Origin: Pseudogymnoascus destructans
Lineage: Eukaryota; Ascomycota; Leotiomycetes; Thelebolales; Thelebolaceae
DNA: 64,000 nucleotides
Reading direction: 5' to 3'
NCBI RefSeq assembly: GCF_001641265.1
Contig: NW_020167533.1
Coordinates: 434,001-498,000, forward strand
Both the position numbers and the translations under genes were made by a program. Positions 1-8,936 of this stretch are shown piece by piece; within the stretch, counting starts at the first letter, position 1, and every line of letters starts with the position of its first letter. The notes below the pieces were generated by a model. That model made no database searches, was not told the DNA's origin, and saw only the letters and a program-made list of their open reading frames with translations.

Positions 1-1150
1 ACTCTAACTCCAGAAACAACATATCCTGTGCAGCTGATACCTTAGCCCACTTTTCCTTATCAAATTTCTTAGAGTAGACAAGTAAGAACGCCTCTTTGAA
101 GCTAGAACTATGAGTGGAGACTTGTAACCATCCGTTGTCGACAAGATTGTAAGACTTTGGGTACCACTGCGCAGGTCCTGGTAATTGGGCCCACTTTCCA
201 AACTTCCAAGCTGTAAAGTTTGTCCAAACTGCCTGCTCGTACAAACAGAAATATTTATGTGGTGGGATAACGTTGTGAAAAAGTGCTATAATAAACAATT
301 AGTATCTCTAGAAGATTGCTAGAATGATCAGAGACGTACCCTTCTTCTACATCAATCCATGGCATATATTCAAAGAGATGCTCAGGCTTCTTTCTCAGCT
401 TTCCAGCCTTTCTCGTATATGAGCGGATACAGCTATCCCAGAAATGTTGCCACTTGCGGAAATTGGACTCTTCATGGGCCTATCAACCGTTAGTATTACC
501 AGAAGATTACCAGAAGATTACCAGACTATGAGGTACCAACATCAATGCGTGCTTGAGTTAAGAGAGCCTGGATGCTAGCGATCTCTTCATCAGAAAGCTC
601 ATCTGGTAGAACAGCCTCGTCATTTAAAATATCGTCGCGCCGTAACATAAGCTCCAACTCTAAATCGTCTTCAACCTCAGTATCCTCCCATTCGCTGTTA
701 TGATCGTCATCGATTGGGATACTGGTGATACCCTCAAATGCAGCAAGCTCAGACAGAAGTTGTGGCGGAGTAGATGGTGGGGCTTGTGGAGAAGAAGAAG
801 GGGCGCTAGTATTCTTGACTTTCTGATTCGCAATGCAAGATGCATGGGTGCCCTTTTCAGTCCTGTTTATAGTTAGATTAAGGCTACCAGAGATTACCAG
901 AAGGAACTTACCGAACACGAATACGCTCAACCTTCAATTCATTCTGTAGACGTGTCTTGTCTTCAGCAGAGGCAGCGATATACTTTGCAGACTTGTATAA
1001 CTTCTTTAAGTAGTAGCTCAGATCGCCATGGTCAGCCTTGAGTGCTAAATGAACAGCCTTCTCATCTTCAGTAAGGTTGGAGACGCGGTTGCGAGCTTTG
1101 ATAGTATTCAAATTAGTGGAGAGTTCTTCAGGTGCCTTGCGTTTCGCCAT
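1..1150 (-). pseudogene. Unknown element-borne gene, copy 1 (frameshifted, 3' end cut by window edge)
   Basis: This is the same gene as the intact copy at 5578-6729 and reads on the minus strand from an ATG at 1150. Visible exons are 1150-912, 862-541, 479-340 and 285-1. The last exon has five T residues where copy 2 has four, near 275-282, which shifts the frame just after the acceptor, so this copy should not make the full protein. The stop codon falls on the window edge. The start opens with Met-Ala-Lys-Arg-Lys. The family is not recognised. It is divergently arranged with the histone H3-like gene, sharing about 400 bp of upstream DNA. Confidence 0.6.
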
Positions 1151-1545
1151 GCTAAACACGTGATTAGCAGAAGATCATCAGAAGTTCTGACTGTAGAATC
1201 AAGATAATAAACTTACTTGAGGTCCTAGTGAAGAGGTAAAGCGCAAAAGAGAAGAAGAATGTGTAGATCGGAACGTAACCAAGGAAGGTGGTTGGTTGTA
1301 AGGTTGTTGTTTTTTTAAAGTTGCAAACAATTATATTCGTCAAGGAATATTCACCTGCAAATAATTACTGTTCTAAACAACACTACAACGCGTACCTTCA
1401 AATAAAACACATACCTTTCAACCTCTACCTCTTTCTTTACTCTTTCTACAACATCCTTGCTACAAACTCACTGTAAGTACATATATCTTTTTGATCTACT
1501 TCTTTGTCTTGTGTATACTTCACTAACTCATCTTAATGTTAGCAA
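1151..1545. promoter_or_regulatory. Divergent promoter region of H3-like gene and unknown gene (copy 1)
   Basis: The stretch lies between two diverging start codons (1150 minus, 1546 plus) and must hold both promoters. On the H3 side a pyrimidine-rich leader (about 1420-1460) is followed by a likely 5'UTR intron at 1473-1542, with donor GTAAGT, a CTAAC branch site and acceptor TTAG, ending 3 bp before the ATG. The same layout recurs at 6730-7123. No TATA box is clear enough to call. Confidence 0.55.
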
Positions 1546-2178
1546 ATGGCTCGTATTAAGCAAACTGCTAGGAGATCAACTGGCGGCACAGCACCAAGGA
1601 TGCCACTTGGATTACAGGCTGGCTCTAGGCTTGGTGGAAAGGGAAAGGGAAAGGAAAAGGCTGTGCGCACAGCAAGAAAAGCTCCAGTTCGCTCATCTCA
1701 AGCTTGCAACAATCATGCTCAGAAGGCCATGCGCCGTGCAAAGTCTGGTAAGAGGATTACCAGAGGATTACCAGAACTCTCTAATAAACATATAGGCACC
1801 AAGGCTCTCCGCGATATCAGAAGACAGCAACTTGATACTCGCCTGATTATTCCAAAGCTCTCATTCCAGCGTCTTGTTAGGGAAATCGCACAAGACTTCA
1901 AGTCCAATCTTCGCTTCCAGCAATCTGCTATCCTAGCTCTCCAGGAAGCTGCCGAATGCTTCCTCATTCGAGAATTTGAGAGTATGATACTTGAACATAG
2001 TGACAGGGACATACTAACAGTTATAGTGACAAATCTCCTTGCTATTCATGCGAAGAGAGTGACAATTCAGGCAAAGGATATGGTATTGGTTCGGCGTTTG
2101 CGGGATATGATGTTTAATCATGGAGCTGTAGGCTTAATCGATGGAAATGTCTCTCACCCAGGAATGAAGGTTAGATAA
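1546..2178 (+). CDS. Divergent histone H3-like protein encoded by the transposon (copy 1)
   Basis: The product is a histone H3 variant. The tail begins ARIKQTARRSTGGTAPR, close to canonical ARTKQTARKSTGGKAPR. The fold segments PKLSFQRLVREIAQDFK and LLAIHAKRVTIQAKD are clear H3 signatures. The open frame reads 210 codons, but two in-frame stretches are evident introns: 1748-1795 (GTAAGA...TATAG) and 1982-2026 (GTATGA, branch TACTAAC, TTATAG). Removing both restores normal H3 spacing (SGTKALRDIRR and EMTNLLAIH) and gives 179 aa. That is longer than the usual 136 because of an extended Lys/Arg-rich tail and about 22 extra C-terminal residues. Key changes are K9 to R, T3 to I, K14 to T and K56 to L, while K4 and K79 are kept. 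Likely role: incorporation into nucleosomes (inference). A domesticated host gene is unlikely, since the gene lies inside an element present twice. Confidence 0.88.
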   Translation: MARIKQTARRSTGGTAPRMPLGLQAGSRLGGKGKGKEKAVRTARKAPVRSSQACNNHAQKAMRRAKSGKRITRGLPELSNKHIGTKALRDIRRQQLDTRLIIPKLSFQRLVREIAQDFKSNLRFQQSAILALQEAAECFLIREFESMILEHSDRDILTVIVTNLLAIHAKRVTIQAKDMVLVRRLRDMMFNHGAVGLIDGNVSHPGMKVR

Positions 2179-2488
2179 GTTCTGGCAACCTTCTGGTAAC
2201 CTGGTACCTAAAGGCAAAGGTTATAGTGTGGAATAGGATATCAACGACATGGGAATGGAGTTATTGAGTTATGGCGTTTTACGATATCGATATCAATGTG
2301 AAGTCACGATCACACCCCCTTTTCAATGACTAATCAAACACGTGATATAACTGGGTTGCCAAGACCTATACTAGGTACCCGGCAAGTGAGTAATCCTCAT
2401 TCAACAATACTCGGGATATGAGTGAGTAACTCAGCTGGGTGAGTAGAAATTCTACTACTCGACTCATGAGTACCCAGTGCGCAGCCTA
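2179..2488 (+). repeat. Subterminal and terminal region of the hAT-like element, copy 1
   Basis: This noncoding right end starts with a palindromic cluster after the H3 stop (TTCTGGCAACCTTCTGGTAACC near 2180-2201, interrupted). Further out it has several overlapping GAGT/ACTC and CTCATGAG motifs and ends TACCCAGTGCGCAGCCTA at 2488. Such repeat-dense subterminal DNA is typical of hAT elements, where the transposase binds it. The same sequence is at 7757-8066. Confidence 0.55.
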
Positions 2489-2502
2489 ATCAGAACACTA
2501 TA

Positions 2503-5458
2503 TTATATATGCTCAAGAACATCTTTCCACCTTGCTTGATGAGGCCGGCCAGACCTACTAATACCTAAAGTATTTATAGGGTCTTGACGAGTAGCTTGAA
2601 AGATATCAAGTAGATCTCTTCCAGTCTTCCGAGGGCGTTGGATAGGCGTTGGTGGCGAGGACGGCATATCCTTATCTTCATCGTCATGAATAGTTGGAAG
2701 TATAGGCTCCTCATTATTACCATCTTCTCTTATATCTTCATTATCTGGGATATCGTCATCTGGGATGTCGTATAAGGTCTCGTTAAGACGGTCAGCCCTA
2801 TCTCTTTCTTCACCTTGTTGGTAGCGCATTTGTCGTTCTTCATGTGCAGCTTGTGATAAGTCTTGCTGTTGCTGTGGCCGCTGAGGATTAAACGGAGGAT
2901 ATTGTACCTTTGAATATGTCTCTCGGATATGTGTATTTGATCGTGGTTCTTCTTCATCGCTGATATATTGTAACTCGATAGAATTGCACATCCGTTGTCG
3001 TTGTGCCTCATACTCTTCTTCGACTTGCTCCTCAGTCATATCAACGACGTCCATCATATCTGCAAGCTTGTCACGATGACCTTGACGATTCTTGTATTGT
3101 CGAGAGTAATATATAAGCATAATACTCTTAATCGTCTCAGGATTAAGTTGACCACGTCGGTGGCCACATACGTCCCTTGCGGCACTAAAGACTCGCTCAA
3201 CTCCAGACTCAGCAGCAGGAATACAAAGTATATCACGAGCCATTGCTGATAGACCAGGAAATTGCTCTTCCTTTTGTTGCCAAAATAGCAATATCTTTGT
3301 GTAGATATGTGCTATACAAGTTAGAATAAGATTATCAGAAGATTACCAGAAACTTACGAGCATCAAGATAGAGATCAGCCTCATTCACATATTCCTCTCG
3401 CTGGCCCCGAGTCCCATTTAATGTCTGACTTTGCTGCAATACTAAGGCTAATGGATCCATATCTGCATCTCGTAATCCTGATTGACTCGCAACTCGCACT
3501 GTAGAGTACTGCTCTTTATAAAGAGTCCTAAACTGTTGTTCAAACTCTGTCTCCCAATTTCGTATTGAAAAGTCAAGCTTGCAAACCTTTTTGTTAAAGT
3601 GTGAGAGCTTCACACTAGGATTTAAGATACTAGCAAATGCGAAGATAGATCCAGTATTTGTGTATAGCTTGTTATAATACTTCCTAATCTTCTTCTCTGC
3701 AGCATCGATTGCTAAAGTCATCTTTGCTGCCCATGGATATGTCTTATGCCGTAGCCGGTGCCGAGTTCCTTCAAGCGTTGATAAGAGTTTTTGATATACT
3801 CCAAGTGTATAGCAGACAGTAGGTCCGGCTGACGATCCAATGTTTGTTGTAAAGAAGTTGAATGGCCTTGTAAGATCAATGATGTATTCGATGTGCTTCC
3901 ATTCTAGCTCGCTAAGTCTGAACATGTGAGCACCATGATCGCCTCGAGTATATTGATTGATTGTTGACTTGAGTTGCTGTGCTCGCAGAAGCATATGGCA
4001 TGTCGAATCCCATCGAGTTGATACATCTTGAATAAGTCGAAGAAGCCTCTGAGATGATTGACCCCGGTTCATGTTTGCCTTTTGCAAAGTCATAAACCTG
4101 TTCCTTCGAGTTTGACTTGAATTAACAAAGATAGTGAGCTTCCGGAGCTATGAGATATTAGAAAAGACTACCAGAAGTTTACCAGAACTAACAAGAGAAT
4201 ATATACCTTTCCAAGTGTAAATCCAATACCCTTGTCCTTCTGCAACTTTGCAAGGCCCTCCATCTGATTCTCTTCTTCCCAGTTCATTAAGATCTCTTGA
4301 TTTGTTGGCGTAATCCGGATTCGACCAAGGAGAGCACTAAGGGCAAGTTGAATAACGTGAGCTAGGCAGGGTATGTGTTGTACTTTTCCTCCAATGAAAT
4401 GCTCGTTGTCTGCAATACTATCAAGCATTATTTCCACATCTCTCATCATTGAAGTGTTGTTTGACGCATTATCAGTCGTAATGGATATAATTCGTCCTTC
4501 TAAATGCTGCCTTGTGATAACTTTTTCAAGTATTCCACATAACTCAGCACCAGTATGCTCTGTATATATAGGTTCAAACCCAATCAAGACCTCTTGCATT
4601 TTCCAATGACGGTCGATAAATGATGCAATAACACCCATAAATGAAAGTCGAGTAACACTTGACCAACAGTCGAGCGATAATGCAATCTTTGAACCAGGAA
4701 CAACATCTTGTAGCATCTCTTCTTCGATTTGTGTGAGCTTTGTTGTTAAGAGGTTTTCGAATAGTTGTTGCTGAGGGTAGTGGATAGTGAGGATTCTGTA
4801 AGATAGCAAGCCTTTTCATTCAGGATCCTCGACTGAGCGGAACGAGCTATGAGTTGAGATAACTGTGTATAGAACTTGTTCGTAAAATGCCTCTTGTGTG
4901 AGAATATGATCCTATTATAGATATTAGCCTATATAATTCTGGTAATAATCTGGTAATCCTTACCTGTTGAGGTCGCATCTGATTGATTCGCATTTGATAG
5001 AGACTATCCTTACCCATCCGTGACTTCTTTTTGCAAATGTCTGATGCAAGATGTGTTGCCATAGACTTTGGGCCAGCAGACTTGATTGCAGGATGCGTAA
5101 GGGCCTTCGAACAATAGGTACAAATGACACATGGTTCTCCAGAAAGCCGGTCTGCTCCTTGGTGATAAATTCTCCAGTATTGAGAACTCCGGTTGGTTGA
5201 ATCCCATGCAATCTTCGTAAGGAGTTTTGTAGTATGATCTGAGTGTTGTTCATACCATCGTGATAGCTTCCACCACTCAATGAATACATCGTGTGTATCC
5301 TTAGTCCATTTGATGAATTGGTTTAATTTGCCAGTATATTCGAGGCCCGCAGGGATTTGATTTAATGAAGGTAGTCGTTGAGAAGAGGGAAGAGAGTCTG
5401 AGAATATATTAGAAATAGGATTGTCAGAGTCAAACAACTCTGAATATTGCGATGACAT
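2503..5458 (-). pseudogene. hAT-superfamily transposase with one in-frame TGA
   Basis: The gene reads on the minus strand in four exons: 5458-4964, 4911-4207, 4147-3358 and 3311-2503. Introns are 46-59 nt with GT/AG borders, and the frame holds across all joins, giving 932 aa. The N-terminal part (about 100-145) has a BED-like zinc-binding pattern: CVICTYC, then a His and a Cys around THLASDIC. The middle has the RNase H-like core beginning LSLDCWSS. The C-terminus has the hAT dimerisation motif ESGVERVFSAARDVCGHRR followed by LNPETIKSIMLIY. A TGA at 4818-4816 interrupts VEDPE/KGLLSY in the right frame, most simply a former Trp codon. The copy is therefore a recent pseudogene unless the stop is read through. 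Acidic, proline-rich residues fill the last 130 positions. Confidence 0.85.
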
Positions 5459-5577
5459 TTGGCAAGTAGCAAATTGTTTGATTATCAGAAGATTACCAGA
5501 AGTCTGGCTACGATGAAATACTTAAATCTCTATAGCCCCTATTCGCGTCGGAAAATCAAATACTCCATTTCTCTCCT

Positions 5578-6729
5578 CTACTCTAACTCCAGAAACAACA
5601 TATCCTGTGCAGCTGATACCTTAGCCCACTTTTCCTTATCAAATTTCTTAGAGTAGACAAGTAAGAACGCCTCTTTGAAGCTAGAACTATGAGTGGAGAC
5701 TTGTAACCATCCGTTGTCGACAAGATTGTAAGACTTTGGGTACCACTGCGCAGGTCCTGGTAATTGGGCCCACTTTCCAAACTTCCAAGCTGTAAAGTTT
5801 GTCCAAACTGCCTGCTCGTACAAACAGAAATATTTATGTGGTGGGATAACGTTGTGAAAAGTGCTATAATAAAACAATTAGTATCTCTAGAAGATTGCTA
5901 GAATGATCAGAGACGTACCCTTCTTCTACATCAATCCATGGCATATATTCAAAGAGATGCTCAGGCTTCTTTCTCAGCTTTCCAGCCTTTCTCGTATATG
6001 AGCGGATACAGCTATCCCAGAAATGTTGCCACTTGCGGAAATTGGACTCTTCATGGGCCTATCAACCGTTAGTATTACCAGAAGATTACCAGAAGATTAC
6101 CAGACTATGAGGTACCAACATCAATGCGTGCTTGAGTTAAGAGAGCCTGGATGCTAGCGATCTCTTCATCAGAAAGCTCATCTGGTAGAACAGCCTCGTC
6201 ATTTAAAATATCGTCGCGCCGTAACATAAGCTCCAACTCTAAATCGTCTTCAACCTCAGTATCCTCCCATTCGCTGTTATGATCGTCATCGATTGGGATA
6301 CTGGTGATACCCTCAAATGCAGCAAGCTCAGACAGAAGTTGTGGCGGAGTAGATGGTGGGGCTTGTGGAGAAGAAGAAGGGGCGCTAGTATTCTTGACTT
6401 TCTGATTCGCAATGCAAGATGCATGGGTGCCCTTTTCAGTCCTGTTTATAGTTAGATTAAGGCTACCAGAGATTACCAGAAGGAACTTACCGAACACGAA
6501 TACGCTCAACCTTCAATTCATTCTGTAGACGTGTCTTGTCTTCAGCAGAGGCAGCGATATACTTTGCAGACTTGTATAACTTCTTTAAGTAGTAGCTCAG
6601 ATCGCCATGGTCAGCCTTGAGTGCTAAATGAACAGCCTTCTCATCTTCAGTAAGGTTGGAGACGCGGTTGCGAGCTTTGATAGTATTCAAATTAGTGGAG
6701 AGTTCTTCAGGTGCCTTGCGTTTCGCCAT
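5578..6729 (-). CDS. Unknown 328-aa protein encoded by the hAT-like element
   Basis: The minus-strand exons are 6729-6491, 6441-6120, 6058-5919 and 5863-5578. They sum to 329 codons including the stop, with the frame kept through all joins. The second intron needs the weak donor GTTGGT; the others are GTAAG/GTACG. The N-terminal 80 residues are basic and helical-looking (MAKRKAPEE, then LYKSAKYIAASAEDKTRLQ). A Ser/Pro-rich linker follows, then a strongly acidic stretch (EWEDTEVEDDLELE) and an aromatic-rich C-terminal domain with several Trp residues (WTNFTAWKFGKWAQLPGP). I do not recognise the family. Its fixed place between transposase and H3 gene suggests a role in the element's life cycle, for example a transposase cofactor or a chaperone for the H3 variant. 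That is speculation; the acidic stretch merely resembles histone-binding acidic tracts. Confidence 0.6.
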
Positions 6730-7123
6730 GCTAAACACGTGATTAGCAGAAGATCATCAGAAGTTCTGACTGTAGAATCAAGATAATAAACTTACTTGAG
6801 GTCCTAGTGAAGAGGTAAAGCGCAAAAGAGAAGAAGAATGTGTAGATCGGAACGTAACCAAGGAAGGTGGTTGGTTGTAAGGTTGTTGTTTTTTTAAAGT
6901 TGCAAACAATTATATTCGTCAAGGAATATTCACCTGCAAATAATTACTGTTCTAAACAACACTACAACGCGTACCTTCAAATAAAACACATACCTTTCAA
7001 CCTTTACCTCTTTCTTTACTCTTTCTACAACATCCTTGCTACAAACTCACTGTAAGTACATATATCTTTTGATCTACTTCTTTGTCTTGTGTATACTTCA
7101 CTAACTCATCTTAATGTTAGCAA
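6730..7123. promoter_or_regulatory. Divergent promoter region (copy 2)
   Basis: It is the same as 1151-1545 apart from two small differences (one C/T change, one T fewer). It holds the promoters of the unknown gene (minus) and the H3-like gene (plus), including the likely 5'UTR intron that ends just before the H3 ATG. Confidence 0.5.
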
Positions 7124-7756
7124 ATGGCTCGTATTAAGCAAACTGCTAGGAGATCAACTGGCGGCACAGCACCAAGGATGCCACTTGGATTACAGGCTGG
7201 CTCTAGGCTTGGTGGAAAGGGAAAGGGAAAGGAAAAGGCTGTGCGCACAGCAAGAAAAGCTCCAGTTCGCTCATCTCAAGCTTGCAACAATCATGCTCAG
7301 AAGGCCATGCGCCGTGCAAAGTCTGGTAAGAGGATTACCAGAGGATTACCAGAACTCTCTAATAAACATATAGGCACCAAGGCTCTCCGCGATATCAGAA
7401 GACAGCAACTTGATACTCGCCTGATTATTCCAAAGCTCTCATTCCAGCGTCTTGTTAGGGAAATCGCACAAGACTTCAAGTCCAATCTTCGCTTCCAGCA
7501 ATCTGCTATCCTAGCTCTCCAGGAAGCTGCCGAATGCTTCCTCATTCGAGAATTTGAGAGTATGATACTTGAACATAGTGACAGGGACATACTAACAGTT
7601 ATAGTGACAAATCTCCTTGCTATTCATGCGAAGAGAGTGACAATTCAGGCAAAGGATATGGTATTGGTTCGGCGTTTGCGGGATATGATGTTTAATCATG
7701 GAGCTGTAGGCTTAATCGATGGAAATGTCTCTCACCCAGGAATGAAGGTTAGATAA
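7124..7756 (+). CDS. Divergent histone H3-like protein encoded by the transposon (copy 2)
   Basis: This is an identical reading frame to the copy at 1546. Exons are 7124-7325, 7374-7559 and 7605-7756; the two introns (48 and 45 nt) are in frame but removing them restores canonical H3 spacing. The spliced product is 179 aa. The histone fold is preserved from the alphaN region (TKALRDIRR) to the alpha3 helix (VLVRRLRD). The tail has Arg at the K9 position and Thr at K14, while TARKAP resembles the K27 context without Ser28. The protein sequence is unchanged between the two copies, although the element differs slightly elsewhere, so both are young. Base composition and codon use look like the rest of the element, not like the GC-rich host genes nearby. 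Confidence 0.88.
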   Translation: MARIKQTARRSTGGTAPRMPLGLQAGSRLGGKGKGKEKAVRTARKAPVRSSQACNNHAQKAMRRAKSGKRITRGLPELSNKHIGTKALRDIRRQQLDTRLIIPKLSFQRLVREIAQDFKSNLRFQQSAILALQEAAECFLIREFESMILEHSDRDILTVIVTNLLAIHAKRVTIQAKDMVLVRRLRDMMFNHGAVGLIDGNVSHPGMKVR

Positions 7757-8066
7757 GTTCTGGCAACCTTCTGGTAACCTGGTACCTAAAGGCAAAGGTT
7801 ATAGTGTGGAATAGGATATCAACGACATGGGAATGGAGTTATTGAGTTATGGCGTTTTACGATATCGATATCAATGTGAAGTCACGATCACACCCCCTTT
7901 TCAATGACTAATCAAACACGTGATATAACTGGGTTGCCAAGACCTATACTAGGTACCCGGCAAGTGAGTAATCCTCATTCAACAATACTCGGGATATGAG
8001 TGAGTAACTCAGCTGGGTGAGTAGAAATTCTACTACTCGACTCATGAGTACCCAGTGCGCAGCCTA

Positions 8067-8175
8067 CTAATAGCAAAGGAAAAACGCCAAGAGCGCGTAT
8101 GTGACAGGAAATACCGTGAATTATTTCATCGGAGATATATTCCCTTGGCGTAAAAGAACGAAATGCTAAGATTTG

Positions 8176-8206
<31 letters not shown>

Positions 8207-8936
8207 AAAAATAAAAATCTTTTGCTGGGAATATTCTCTGTTTATAGTCGGAGTCGGTTGATAACCCCGCATTAGATAAGATGGGCGGGGAGTCACGTGG
8301 CATGCGTCACAGTAAAATGGCTATATACGGAGCCGGAGAAACCTTGCTAAGATTGCCGAGAACACCCTTGCCTTCCTGGCTACGATCCACCACGGCGGCG
8401 TCACCACGGCGTCAGTAAAGTTCGTCCCTGCCTCCTTGAAACCCCTCCGTCTTCGCCGCCGAAACCCTACTACTCGATCTCTCCAGCAGTACCAAGCTGC
8501 TCGTTTCATGGCCACTATAACTTCTTCTTCCAACATTATTATTCAAAGGCCTGAACTGACCTGTTGTTGAGCCGGTGCTACGTCAATGCGCATAGTGCCA
8601 ACCACGAACTGCAACCTCACAATCCATCTTCCGCACACCTCCACTACCGTCACTCTCGCCTGCTGATCGCCATGTCTCTGCCGCATCATTGAGACAAAAC
8701 AAACCCCGTGTTCGCGACTTCCCTCACCTCCCCCCATCGATCCATCCGGTGGCTGGAAAGGTTTAATGACTGTCGCCACGCTCTCCTCACCAGCCTCCCG
8801 ACCTTAGATGACCGCCAACCCAACCCCCCAGCTTCTCTGCTCGACAGAACCCAGAGCCGCCGAACGACCGCACCTCGCATTCCCTATCTGATATATAATA
8901 CATAATACCTAGTTTCTTCTTTCCCAAACCCCGAAA
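8067..8936 (+). other. Intergenic DNA and promoter of the PH-domain gene
   Basis: This is unique host DNA to the right of the transposon. A GGCAGA hexamer is repeated five times at about 8175-8204. The last 400 bp are C-rich, as is common upstream of highly expressed fungal genes, and short upstream frames exist but none is convincing. No gene is seen. Confidence 0.5.

Larger units (their letters stand above)
1..2488. mobile_element. hAT-like H3-carrying element, copy 1 (right part)
   Basis: This block is repeated almost base for base at 5580-8066 (offset 5579, then 5578), with only a few single-base differences. It holds the 3' part of a minus-strand gene and a plus-strand histone H3-like gene. 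Both copies stop matching at the same place, after the sequence GTGCGCAGCCTA (2488 and 8066), so that point is read as the right terminus of the element. Reversed, the end reads TAGGCTGCGCACTGGG, which is plausible as a hAT terminal inverted repeat. The left end of this copy lies before the window. The element is followed directly by the 3' end of the hAT transposase gene of copy 2, so copy 1 probably inserted into the tail of copy 2. The bases after it (ATCAGAAC, 2489-2496) would then be one half of an 8-bp target duplication, the other half being outside the window. That part is inference. Confidence 0.75.
2489..8066. mobile_element. hAT-like H3-carrying element, copy 2 (lacks only its left end)
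   Basis: The gene order on the element, left to right, is hAT transposase (minus), unknown 328-aa gene (minus), divergent promoter, histone H3-like gene (plus) and right terminus at 8066. The flanking DNA after 8066 is unrelated to that after 2488, which fixes the right end; CTAATAGC (8067-8074) would be the target duplication. The left terminus is not visible, because copy 1 is joined only 14 bp from the transposase stop codon. A three-gene hAT element is unusual, since most carry the transposase alone. Copies 1 and 2 are nearly identical, so the duplication is recent. Confidence 0.7.

Noticed and set aside
1719..2012. Open frame antisense to the H3-like gene
   Set aside because: It is a shadow of the H3 coding strand; it spans both H3 introns and has no recognisable content.
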